From assembly GCA_024278975.1 (NCBI GenBank), contig JAJRSD010000061.1, positions 89,320-153,319 of the forward strand: a stretch of DNA of 64,000 nucleotides, written 5' to 3'. The stretch is from Bacteroidota bacterium (lineage in GTDB: Bacteria > Bacteroidota > Bacteroidia > Bacteroidales > Prolixibacteraceae). Shown here one piece after another: positions 52,275 to 60,124 of this stretch. Below the pieces are notes generated by a model that was not told the origin of the DNA, searched no databases, and worked only from the letters and a program-made list of their open reading frames with translations. The translations under genes were made by a program, and so were the position numbers. The first letter of the stretch is position 1. Each line of letters starts with the position of its first letter.

Positions 52275-53099
52275 CTATTTCGAAATTATATCCTTCAAAA
52301 ATTGAATAAAATCCGGGTTATTTAATTTCGAATTCAACATTACAAAATGTGGATTTAGCATGTTTGTTTTGTTGTAAACCATTGGCTTGAAATTGGCTTG
52401 CAGTAAAGTAATACCGCCAAATTCCTTAATCATAAGTTGCCCCGGGGCAGTGTCCCACTCAGAACACGGACCGGCTTTTAAATACATATCGGCATTCCCC
52501 AAAATAATATCGATTTGTTTTAGCGAGCTGCCCCGATGAATGATTTCGACCGGATATAATTTTTCAATCTCTTTTATTAACTGAGCTTCCAAAGGTTTAA
52601 AAAACGAACGGCTGGTAATAATTCGGATTGTATTACTTGTACTTCGAGATTTTTCTATTCTCTGAACCTCTCCTTGAGTATCAAATTCTAAAACTCCATT
52701 TCCCTTTTTACAATACCAACCTCGCTTTTCCAATGGTTGATAAACCCAGCCTTTCACCGGTTCAGTGCCTTCTATTAAAGCCAGATTTATACAGAACTCC
52801 CCATTTTTATTTATAAATTCTTTTGTGCCGTCCAAGGGGTCAATCAGAAAATAGTGAGTCCACTTTTTACGTTCTTTAAATTCAGGAATATCGTTCTCTT
52901 CATCGATGATGGGAATATCGGGGAACAATTTTTTTAATTCACTATTTAAAATTTTACTCGATGCTTTATCTGCCAAAGTTACCGGTGTATTATCCGATTT
53001 AAATTGAGCATTAAAATTATTGCTTTTGTATATTTCAACAATGGCTTCTCCTGCCAACGCAAGTATTTCAAAAATTGATGATTGTTTATTTATCTCCAT
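52275..53099 (-). CDS. cysQ: 3'(2'),5'-bisphosphate nucleotidase CysQ
   Basis: Protein of 274 residues of the inositol monophosphatase superfamily. Metal-binding motifs are present: IIDEENDI (Glu), YFLIDPLDGTKEFINKNGEF (Asp-Pro-Leu-Asp-Gly-Thr) and AGPCSEWDTAPGQLMIKEFG. It hydrolyses PAP to AMP, linking sulfate assimilation and RNA turnover. Sulfate-assimilation genes are not adjacent. Divergent from the MEMO1-AMMECR1 fusion gene. Confidence 0.93.
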   Translation of the reverse strand: MEINKQSSIFEILALAGEAIVEIYKSNNFNAQFKSDNTPVTLADKASSKILNSELKKLFPDIPIIDEENDIPEFKERKKWTHYFLIDPLDGTKEFINKNGEFCINLALIEGTEPVKGWVYQPLEKRGWYCKKGNGVLEFDTQGEVQRIEKSRSTSNTIRIITSRSFFKPLEAQLIKEIEKLYPVEIIHRGSSLKQIDIILGNADMYLKAGPCSEWDTAPGQLMIKEFGGITLLQANFKPMVYNKTNMLNPHFVMLNSKLNNPDFIQFLKDIISK

Positions 53100-53226
53100 A
53101 AACGATTTGGTTGCGGCTAAAGTTAACGTATTTTAAAAAACCTTTACAATAGAACAACAAAAATTATAAATTGATTACTGATGTTATTTCCTGTAAATTT
53201 ACACAAAATGAACAATTTTGAAGCAG

Positions 53227-54654
53227 ATGAAGAATTGGAATTTTAATAAGCAGAACAGAAAAGCGGTATTCGCAGGGCAATTTTACCCGGGTAAAAAAAG
53301 CGAATTGGAGAATCAACTGAGTGAGTTATTTAATAATGCCAGCCCGATTTTTTCTGAGAACAGCAGTTTGCAAGCTATAATTTCGCCACATGCTGGTTAT
53401 ATTTTTAGTGGCGAAATAGCTGCATCAGCATTTAATCAGATACCGAAAAATGTTGTTTATAAACGTGTTTTTGTTTTGGCATCGAGTCACCAGTTTACGT
53501 TTAGTGGTGCTGCCGTTTTTTGTGATGGAAACTACGAAACGCCACTGGGCGAAATAAAAGTTGATACTAAACTATCGAAAAAACTGGTTGAAACATTCGA
53601 TGTTTTTTATGACAACCCCGAGGTACACAAAAACGAACACAGTCTTGAAGTTCAGCTTCCATTTTTGCAATACAAATTAGGCAATAATATTTTATTGGTT
53701 CCTATTATTTTAGGGACAAATAGTTCCGACGATTGTAAAGAAATAGCGGCTGCTCTAAAACCCTGGTTTAATTCTGAAAACCTATTTGTTATCAGCTCCG
53801 ATTTTTCGCACTATCCAAATTATGATGATGCCTGCAAAGTGGATAAAAAAACAGCAAATGCAATTTGCAGTAACCATTCCGAAAAACTTCAAACCATTTT
53901 AAAACAGAATAATAGTGTTGGAATCGAGAATCTTGCTACTTCACTTTGTGGCTGGTCGTCGGTTCTCAGTTTACTATATTTAACCGAAAATAATAATTAT
54001 AAATTTGAAAAAATAGATTACCAAAATTCGGGAGACTCAACGGTTTATGGCGATAAAAACAGGGTGGTTGGTTACTGGGCAATTGCAGTTTATAACGATG
54101 ATCATTCCTTGGCAATTACAAAAAGTGAGAAAAAGGAAATTCTTGAAAAAGCCCGGTATTCAATAAAAACATTTCTGGAAAAAGGGAAGAGAGGGAAACT
54201 TATTAAACCTGTTTCGGCAGGAATATTAAACGAAGTTACCGGAGCATTTGTAAGTATTTATATTAATGGAGAATTGCGCGGTTGCATTGGTGGATTTGCG
54301 CAGGAAAAAACCTTAAACGAGATAATTCAAAATATGGCTGTTTCGGCTGCCTGCGACATGAGATTTGAGAGTGTTAAACTTGAAGAATTAAATGATATGA
54401 AGTTGGAAATATCGGTTCTTTCGCCACTGAAAAAAATAGAAGCGATTGATGAAATTATACTTGGGAAACATGGAATTTTTATTCAGCAAAATTATAATAC
54501 CGGTACATTTTTACCACAGGTAATTGAAAAAACGGGGTGGAATGTTGAACAGTTTTTGGGACACTGCGCACGCGATAAAGCTGGAATTGGCTGGGACGGC
54601 TGGAAAACTGCCGATATATTTATTTATGAAGCTGTGGTTTTTGAAGAATATTAG
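53227..54654 (+). CDS. MEMO1-AMMECR1 fusion protein (AmmeMemoRadiSam system proteins B and A)
   Basis: Protein of 475 residues from ATG 53227; a TTG three codons upstream is possible. Residues about 10-280 are a MEMO1/AmmeMemo-B domain: QAIISPHAGYIFSGEIAASA, VFVLASSHQFTFSGAAVF, EHSLEVQLPFLQYKL and VISSDFSHYPNYDDA carry the histidines, aspartate and related metal ligands. Residues about 295-475 are an AMMECR1 domain with its hallmark LRGCIGGFAQEKTLNEIIQN. The third component, a radical SAM protein, is not near. The biochemical function of the system is not settled; metal handling or modification of a small molecule is discussed. The TAAATTTA at 53194 resembles a -7 element. Confidence 0.92.
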   Translation: MKNWNFNKQNRKAVFAGQFYPGKKSELENQLSELFNNASPIFSENSSLQAIISPHAGYIFSGEIAASAFNQIPKNVVYKRVFVLASSHQFTFSGAAVFCDGNYETPLGEIKVDTKLSKKLVETFDVFYDNPEVHKNEHSLEVQLPFLQYKLGNNILLVPIILGTNSSDDCKEIAAALKPWFNSENLFVISSDFSHYPNYDDACKVDKKTANAICSNHSEKLQTILKQNNSVGIENLATSLCGWSSVLSLLYLTENNNYKFEKIDYQNSGDSTVYGDKNRVVGYWAIAVYNDDHSLAITKSEKKEILEKARYSIKTFLEKGKRGKLIKPVSAGILNEVTGAFVSIYINGELRGCIGGFAQEKTLNEIIQNMAVSAACDMRFESVKLEELNDMKLEISVLSPLKKIEAIDEIILGKHGIFIQQNYNTGTFLPQVIEKTGWNVEQFLGHCARDKAGIGWDGWKTADIFIYEAVVFEEY

Positions 54655-54664
54655 TTTGATGAAA

Positions 54665-55390
54665 TTACTGAAATACTTCGCGCAAAACCTTTAACGATTT
54701 TATTTCACCCAAACTCTCGAAATGCAACTGATAATAATCTACTAAAACAGTCAGCAAACTGTCGCGCATTGTTCTCGAAATTTTAAATTCAGCCAGTTCA
54801 TTTATTTTTAAAGTTGAAAGGGAAATTAGATGTTCAGTAACTTCTGTGTTAGCAAAATGCGGGTGCGAAGGTTGAAACGGCACCACGGCACCTTTCTTCA
54901 AATCGAACCACCCCTCGAAACTAATTTTAGTTGTGTTGGGTAAAAATCCTAAATATTCGGTTAATCTGAACAGAAAAAAGAGATAAAAATTTGATGCACC
55001 TTCTTCCAATAAATCAAAATAAAGGAGCGCACTTTTTATAAAGTCAAACATCTCCGGAAAGCTCTCCTGCTCATTTAAGGTTTTATACAAAATTTCGGCA
55101 AGTAAAATGACCTGAGTAGATTTTGTAATATCGCATGCAATGTTCTGATAAGGTTGGTTACTTTTTAACTCTTTAACTCTATGAAGTTCACGCGATTGTT
55201 TTTGGTAGGCAACCAAATCGACCAGAAAAAGTGGCTGTAACAAACTTGCTTTGTTTTTAGATTTTTTACTGCGTGCTGCATTTATCATGTAACTTTGCCT
55301 GCCAAAATCGCGTGTGTAAATAGTTGTTATCACACTGCTTTCGCCGTATTTTATAAAGTGTAAAACTATTCCTTCGGTAGTAACAAGCAT
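54665..55390 (-). CDS. recO: DNA repair protein RecO
   Basis: Protein of 241 residues with the N-terminal OB fold (TEGIVLHFIKYGESSVITTI, YTRDFGRQSYMINAARSKKS) and the C-terminal helical domain. The zinc cysteines of some RecO proteins are not present, as often in Bacteroidota. RecO loads RecA onto SSB-coated DNA with RecR. It is convergent with the MEMO1 fusion gene (10 bases apart) and divergent from the tyrA attenuator. Confidence 0.9.
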   Translation of the reverse strand: MLVTTEGIVLHFIKYGESSVITTIYTRDFGRQSYMINAARSKKSKNKASLLQPLFLVDLVAYQKQSRELHRVKELKSNQPYQNIACDITKSTQVILLAEILYKTLNEQESFPEMFDFIKSALLYFDLLEEGASNFYLFFLFRLTEYLGFLPNTTKISFEGWFDLKKGAVVPFQPSHPHFANTEVTEHLISLSTLKINELAEFKISRTMRDSLLTVLVDYYQLHFESLGEIKSLKVLREVFQ

Positions 55391-55513
55391 TTTTTTGTTG
55401 AATTTTTATTGGTAAAGATACCATTTTCCTTACTGCGTAAGAAGCAATCTTTTCGCAAACAAAAACTTAAACACCCTAAGTTTCACGAAATCAGGAAATT
55501 TGTTGTTTGTACG

Positions 55514-55543
55514 TTTGATTTTAAAAATATATCTCTATATTTG
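55514..55543 (+). promoter_or_regulatory. Promoter of the tyrA attenuator transcript
   Basis: TTTG (55514-55517), 18 bases, TATATTTG (55536-55543): a full consensus Bacteroidota promoter. Transcription should begin near 55550, 12 bases before the leader-peptide ATG. Confidence 0.75.
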
Positions 55544-55561
55544 CCAACACATTTTTACAAA

Positions 55562-55636
55562 ATGAAAGCAAATTTTAGCAATATTTATTTTTACTTCTAT
55601 TTTTATTTTGGCTCAGTTATCGAGATCAGGAAGTAA
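55562..55636 (+). CDS. Aromatic leader peptide of the tyrA attenuator (24 residues)
   Basis: Reading frame MKANFSNI, then YFYFYFYF, then GSVIEIRK. The eight consecutive Tyr/Phe codons (55586-55609) are followed by eight further codons and TAA at 55634-55636. It lies between a consensus promoter and an intrinsic terminator, directly before tyrA and the DAHP synthase gene, whose products make precursors of tyrosine and phenylalanine. That is the logic of a ribosome-stalling leader peptide (as for pheA, pheS or trp leaders): shortage of charged tRNA-Tyr or tRNA-Phe stalls the ribosome in the run. A longer frame from 55409 includes the same end but begins before the promoter. Confidence 0.85.
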   Translation: MKANFSNIYFYFYFYFGSVIEIRK

Positions 55637-55698
55637 AGTATTGTTAAAAACTAAAAATATTTTACCAAAAGGTCTCGAAAAATTTCGAGGCCTTTTTT
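55620..55698 (+). terminator. Attenuator: antiterminator segment and intrinsic terminator
   Basis: Terminator stem AAGGTCTCGAAA (55669-55680) pairs with TTTCGAGGCCTT (55683-55694; one G-T pair), followed by T residues to 55698. The same left arm (GGTCTCGA, 55671-55678) can pair instead with TCGAGATC at 55620-55627, inside the last codons of the leader peptide. A ribosome stalled on the Tyr/Phe codons leaves 55620-55627 free for antitermination; a ribosome at the stop codon covers it and lets the terminator form. Confidence 0.82.
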
Positions 55699-55710
55699 AT
55701 TTATAACAAT

Positions 55711-56606
55711 ATGAGAACAACAATAATTGGATTGGGATTAATTGGTGGGTCGATGGCAAAAGATTTAAGAAAATCTAAATTTGCAACCGAGCTTATTGGA
55801 ATTGATGTAAACGAATCTCATGCAAAAAAAGCTGTTGAAATCGGATTGGTTGACCGGATTGAAACTTTAGAAGAAGGGGTAAAAAATACCGACATTGTTA
55901 TTATTGCAATACCGGTTGATAAAGAGTTGCAGATTCTGTCAAAAATTTTGGATGGAATTTCGGAGAGTACTACTGTTATGGACCTGGGCTCAACAAAAAA
56001 ATGATTATTAAATCGGTGGAAAATCATCCAAAACGAAGAAATTTTGTTCCGGCACATCCCATGTCCGGTACCGAAAATTCGGGTCCCAATGCTGCAATTG
56101 AAGATTTGTTTAAAGGTAAAATTACCATTTTATGCGACCAGCAAGATTCCGGACCACAGCATGTTGCTTTGGTTGAAAAGATGTTTCAAACTCTGGGGAT
56201 GGACATTGCATATATGACCGCCGACGAACAAGACCACAGCACTGCTTTTGTTTCGCATTTGCCACACGCAGCGGCGTACGCACTTGCAAATGCTGTTCAA
56301 TCTAAAGAAGACAGGAATATTATTTTCGATTTGGCGAGTGGCGGTTTCCGCTCAACAGTACGACTGGCAAAAAGCTCGGGTACAATGTGGCATCCTATTT
56401 TTCAGCAAAACCGGGATTATGTTGTCGAATCGCTTGATGTTTATATTAAACATTTACAAGAATTTCGAGATTGTATGAAAAACGAAGATGATGATAAATT
56501 GCGCAATTTAATTTCAAATGCCAATAAAATCAGAGGAATTTTGGAGGGTGAAAATCCTCATTTCATAAAAAATGAAGAAAAATTAGTAAAACTTTATACT
56601 AAATAA
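55711..56606 (+). pseudogene. tyrA: Prephenate dehydrogenase (TyrA), split by a frameshift
   Basis: Two frames form one protein of about 298 residues. The first (55711-56004) has the NAD-binding motif IIGLGLIGGSMAKDLRKSKF and ends VMDLGSTKK at TGA 56002-56004. The second (from ATG 56001) continues IIKSVENHPKRRNFVPAHPM and SGTENSGPNAA, the prephenate-dehydrogenase signature, to the helical C-terminal domain. The break lies in an A7 run (55995-56001); one more A gives an uninterrupted frame. TyrA oxidises prephenate to 4-hydroxyphenylpyruvate for tyrosine. The stop/start overlap ATGA could allow reinitiation, but the cut lies inside the Rossmann-domain region. DAHP synthase follows after 7 bases. 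Confidence 0.88.
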
Positions 56607-56613
56607 AATAGTT

Positions 56614-57702
56614 ATGACATTAAAAATAGATATTAATCCCATAAAAGCGTGGTTACCAAACATAAGTAATCCACTTTTAATTTCAGGTCCTTGTAGTTTA
56701 GAAACAGAAGAACAGGTATTGGAAACTGCTAAATTATTGGCTAACGACAAGCGTGTTCATGTTTATCGCGGTGGTGTTTGGAAACCCCGAACTCGGCCGG
56801 GCTCTTTCGAAGGAGTTGGTTCTATTGGATTGAAATGGTTACAAATGGTTAAACAAGAAACCGGGCTGTTGGTGGGAACCGAAGTTGCAAACGCACAGCA
56901 CACTGAAGAGGCGTTGAAAGCTGATATTGATGTGTTTTGGATTGGAGCGCGTTCTACGGCAAGTCCGTTTGTAGTTCAGGAAATTGCAGATGTTTTAAAA
57001 GGAACCGACTCAATTGTAATGATTAAAAATCCGGTAAATCCGGATGCCCAATTATGGATGGGTGCGGTTGAAAGAGTTCACCGGGCAGGTATCAAAAATA
57101 TTGTTGGTATTCATCGGGGATTTACTCCTTTTAGAGAAACAAAATATCGGAATTACCCAAACTGGAAAACGTTTATCGAGCTAAAACGGATGCTTCCGAA
57201 TCTGCCGGTAATTTGCGACCCCAGTCATATTGCGGGGAAACGTGAATATCTTTCTGAAATTGCGCAAAAGGCTTTTGACATGGGAATGGATGGTTTGATG
57301 CTGGAATCGCACCGCGATCCTTCAGTTGCACTAAGCGATGCAGCACAACAATTAACACCTGCCAATCTTGGAAAACTTCTCGACAAACTTGTAATTAGAT
57401 ACGAAAATACCGATAATCCCGATTTCGAAAATCAGTTGGATATTTTACGGAACAGAATAGATTCTATCGATACGGAACTACTGGAAATGTTATCGTCGAG
57501 GGTTGGAATTGTAAAGCAGATTGGGCAATATAAAAAGGACAATAATGTTACTGCTCTTCAGATAAACCGTTGGACCGAATTGATGGAAAACCGTGTTAAC
57601 ACCGGGAGAGAGATGGATTTAAACGAGACGTTTGTTAAAATATTGTTCCAACTAATTCATGAAGATTCTGTTAGAATGCAAACCGAAATTATGGACGATT
57701 AG
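56614..57702 (+). CDS. Bifunctional DAHP synthase / chorismate mutase
   Basis: Protein of 362 residues. Residues about 1-265 are a class I-beta DAHP synthase (LLISGPCSLETEEQVLETAK, YRGGVWKPRTRPGSFEGVG, GIHRGFTPFRETKYRNYPNW, PVICDPSHIAGKREYL) with metal-binding Cys, His, Glu and Asp positions. The C-terminal 85 residues are an AroQ-type chorismate mutase (DILRNRIDSIDTELLEMLSS, RVGIVKQIGQYKK). The protein makes the first shikimate-pathway product and converts chorismate to prephenate. It is co-transcribed with tyrA under the aromatic attenuator, which would control both ends of the pathway. Confidence 0.95.
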   Translation: MTLKIDINPIKAWLPNISNPLLISGPCSLETEEQVLETAKLLANDKRVHVYRGGVWKPRTRPGSFEGVGSIGLKWLQMVKQETGLLVGTEVANAQHTEEALKADIDVFWIGARSTASPFVVQEIADVLKGTDSIVMIKNPVNPDAQLWMGAVERVHRAGIKNIVGIHRGFTPFRETKYRNYPNWKTFIELKRMLPNLPVICDPSHIAGKREYLSEIAQKAFDMGMDGLMLESHRDPSVALSDAAQQLTPANLGKLLDKLVIRYENTDNPDFENQLDILRNRIDSIDTELLEMLSSRVGIVKQIGQYKKDNNVTALQINRWTELMENRVNTGREMDLNETFVKILFQLIHEDSVRMQTEIMDD

Positions 57703-57730
57703 TATTTCAAGTAAAGTATAAAACGTTAGG

Positions 57731-57799
57731 ACGTCATGCTGAATTTATTTCAGCATCTTATTGTTATTCAATAGATTTCAGAATAAATCTATTGAATAA
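57731..57799. repeat. Two adjacent inverted repeats between DAHP synthase and rnpA
   Basis: First, ATGCTGAA (57736-57743) and TTCAGCAT (57749-57756) in an ACGTCATGCTGAA context, resembling a dispersed repeat I know from Bacteroidota genomes. Second, a perfect 15-base stem TTATTCAATAGATTT / AAATCTATTGAATAA (57764-57778, 57785-57799), suited as a bidirectional terminator for the two convergent genes. Confidence 0.7.
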
Positions 57800-57810
57800 C
57801 TGATTTATTA

Positions 57811-58221
57811 TTATGATATTTCTGCTATCAATTTTTTAATTCCCTTTTTCATTGCAGTATTTATCTGCTCGTATTTGGGAATTTCTTTACCGATGAAAAT
57901 AAAGAAAACAGCCATTTGTTTATCAGTTAAAGCGTTGTAAAGTTGAAACTTATTTAATCGATAACTCTCGCGCATTTTACGTTTTATTAAATTGCGGCGA
58001 ACTGCCAGTTTAAAGTTTCTTTTGCCTACTGAAAATGCCGCCTGAACCGGATACTTTGAAGGTAATGAAGTTTCGGAGAAAATAACTTTCAGAGGAAAAG
58101 ACAAAAATGAGCTTCCCTCAGAAAAGAGTTTATCTATTACTTTTTTACTGGTTAACCGCTCTTCTTTTTTAAAAGAAAACGTCTTTTTAATTGCTCCGTT
58201 ATTTTCTGATTTACTTTCCAT
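57811..58221 (-). CDS. rnpA: Ribonuclease P protein component
   Basis: Protein of 136 residues, basic. The conserved N-terminal FSFKKEERLTSKKVIDKLFS and the RNR motif in SVGKRNFKLAVRRNLIKRKM identify RnpA, the protein subunit that helps P RNA bind precursor tRNA. It does not neighbour rpmH or dnaA here but follows hemD, the usual Bacteroidota order. A terminator lies between hemD and rnpA, so it needs its own promoter. Confidence 0.93.
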   Translation of the reverse strand: MESKSENNGAIKKTFSFKKEERLTSKKVIDKLFSEGSSFLSFPLKVIFSETSLPSKYPVQAAFSVGKRNFKLAVRRNLIKRKMRESYRLNKFQLYNALTDKQMAVFFIFIGKEIPKYEQINTAMKKGIKKLIAEIS

Positions 58222-58228
58222 GCAAATT

Positions 58229-58265
58229 AAAAAAAGGCCATCAGTCGATGGACGGACAGCCTTTC
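58229..58265 (-). terminator. Intrinsic terminator of hemD
   Basis: On the minus strand, AAAGGC and GCCTTT close a larger hairpin that includes CATCGACTGATG, followed by seven T residues. It ends 8 bases before the rnpA start codon. Confidence 0.75.
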
Positions 58266-58288
58266 AATTTATATTTTTAAACGGTTAC

Positions 58289-59038
58289 TTAGCTTTTTTT
58301 ACCGTTCTTTTTTATGTATTGTTCCAAAGCCATTGTCATTGATGGAGCCTGTGCTGTAGGAGCCTGAATATCTAAACGAAGTCCTGCTTCCATAACTGCT
58401 TTTGCCGTTGCCGGCCCAAAACTTGCAATTCGTGTACTGTCTTGTTTAAAATCAGGAAAATTCTGAAAAAGTGACTTTATTCCTGATGGGCTAAAAAATA
58501 CCAGCACATCATATTTAATCTCGCTTAAATCAGATAAATCGCTACTAACAGTTCGATACAAAATTGCCCTGGTATATTTATACCCCTCTTTTTCTAAAAC
58601 TTTAGGAATGTCCTGTTTATGAATATCGGAAAGCGGCACAAGAAAATTCTCATCTTTGTGTTTCTTCATAACAACTGCAAGGTCGGCAAACTGGCCGTTG
58701 GCATAAAAGATTTTACGCTTGCGATAGACAATATACTTTTGCAAATAAAAGGCAGTTGCTTCCGAAATACAGAAATATTTCATCGCATCGGGAACAGTTA
58801 TACGCATCTCTTCACATATCCGAAAGAAATGGTCTATTGCTGTTCGGCTGGTTAAAATAACTGCCGAATGTTCCATTATTTGAATTCGGGTTTGCCGAAA
58901 TTCTTTTGCCGAAACACCTTCGACCTGAATAAAAGGACGAAAATCTATTTTAAGATTACTTCTATCAGCCAACTCAAAATAAGGCGATTTTGCCGTGCTT
59001 GGTTCTGGTTGCGAAACTAAAATACTCTTGATCTTCAA
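58289..59038 (-). CDS. hemD: Uroporphyrinogen-III synthase
   Basis: Protein of 249 residues with the two-lobed HemD pattern: ILVSQPEPSTAKSPYFELAD, HSAVILTSRTAIDHFFRICE, YDVLVFFSPSGIKSLFQNFP and TRIASFGPATAKAVMEAGLR. The family diverges strongly in sequence, but the VFFSPSG/FGPATA motifs and the rnpA neighbour make the call firm. It closes hydroxymethylbilane to uroporphyrinogen III in haem and sirohaem synthesis. It follows the DUF4271 gene. Confidence 0.9.
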   Translation of the reverse strand: MKIKSILVSQPEPSTAKSPYFELADRSNLKIDFRPFIQVEGVSAKEFRQTRIQIMEHSAVILTSRTAIDHFFRICEEMRITVPDAMKYFCISEATAFYLQKYIVYRKRKIFYANGQFADLAVVMKKHKDENFLVPLSDIHKQDIPKVLEKEGYKYTRAILYRTVSSDLSDLSEIKYDVLVFFSPSGIKSLFQNFPDFKQDSTRIASFGPATAKAVMEAGLRLDIQAPTAQAPSMTMALEQYIKKNGKKS

Positions 59039-59071
59039 AATAATTTGTTTTTAATAAAATTTAATCTCCCC

Positions 59072-60010
59072 CTATAAAACAACTACATTATAAATTAAAA
59101 ACAAGGGTAAAAATTCGAGGGTACAAAGGTATAAAAAGAGATAAAATATTGAAAAATGTTTCTGTAATAATATATAAATACCTCTTTGAAGCAGAAAAGC
59201 ATAAAAAACGGCTACTATGAAAATGCCCGTAAACACCATAAACAGAGGGTTTTCTGATGGATAATAATTTATTAACACAACAACAGGAAAAAGCACAATT
59301 CCCAGTGTTCGGTTAAAACTATCCATGTTGAATAGGTATTCATTCGTCTCAGAAACGCTTTCGAACGCCAATCCAACCACAAAATAGATTATTTTTTTAA
59401 GAATAAAATAGCCTAAAATAAGCACTAATCCTACTACATAAATGGTCAGATTTTCGTTGGTAAGCTCTAATTGAAAAGTGTTAATTACCTGATAAATAAA
59501 AACAGAAAAAGTAAAATAAAAAATAATATCTAACCGAAATGCACCATGAGAAAGTGGGTAGTTTCTTTCGCGAAACAGTCTAAATGAGGTAGAATAACTT
59601 AACAGAGATTGAAATAAATGTGTAACATAACTTGAGTACGAAATCCGAACTGAAGCAAATAATATTACTACAAGCAAAAGTAAAATTGTTATCCAATCGG
59701 TATTTAAACTATTTTTTTCGCGAATGGGCAATTCTAAGTTTTTGTTTTCAACTTTAACAGAAGAGACTAATTTAGCTTTTTCTTTTGGTTGAATATAACG
59801 AGAACCGTTGATTAATAATTTCTTTTCGCGCAACCACTGCCAGTATCTTATTTGTTCTAATGTTGGAGGTGGAGGAACTGTATCTTTCTGAGGTTTAGGC
59901 GTATCGGTCTGAGTAATGGTGTCAGACTGCTCGTTATATTGTGGTAGCTCAAAACCATTAACATGTGCAATTTCAGAGAATATATTTAATGTACTAACTG
60001 CCTCAGACAT
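59072..60010 (-). CDS. DUF4271 membrane protein
   Basis: Protein of 312 residues. The N-terminal 110 residues are soluble and proline-rich (DTPKPQKDTVPPPPTLEQIR). Six or seven membrane helices follow (WITILLLLVVILFASVRIS, IIFYFTFSVFIYQVINTF, LTIYVVGLVLILGYFILKKI, LGIVLFPVVVLINYYP, FLYLCTLEFLPLFLIYNVVV). DUF4271 proteins next to hemD are a regular feature of Bacteroidota; their function is unknown. It is 33 bases before hemD and probably co-transcribed. Confidence 0.85.
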   Translation of the reverse strand: MSEAVSTLNIFSEIAHVNGFELPQYNEQSDTITQTDTPKPQKDTVPPPPTLEQIRYWQWLREKKLLINGSRYIQPKEKAKLVSSVKVENKNLELPIREKNSLNTDWITILLLLVVILFASVRISYSSYVTHLFQSLLSYSTSFRLFRERNYPLSHGAFRLDIIFYFTFSVFIYQVINTFQLELTNENLTIYVVGLVLILGYFILKKIIYFVVGLAFESVSETNEYLFNMDSFNRTLGIVLFPVVVLINYYPSENPLFMVFTGIFIVAVFYAFLLQRGIYILLQKHFSIFYLFLYLCTLEFLPLFLIYNVVVL

Positions 60011-60124
60011 ATTTTAAAACTTCCAATTTTCACCTTTGGTTTGCAAAGATACCAATTGAATGTGGATTGTTGGGTACCGAATGTTTATTTTTGATTTGTA
60101 TTTTTGAACCAAATTTTAGCAAGT

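Noticed and set aside
55409..55636. 75-residue protein beginning at 55409
   Set aside because: It starts upstream of the promoter at 55514-55543 and only its last 24 codons show biased content (the aromatic run). The short leader peptide from 55562 explains the signal.
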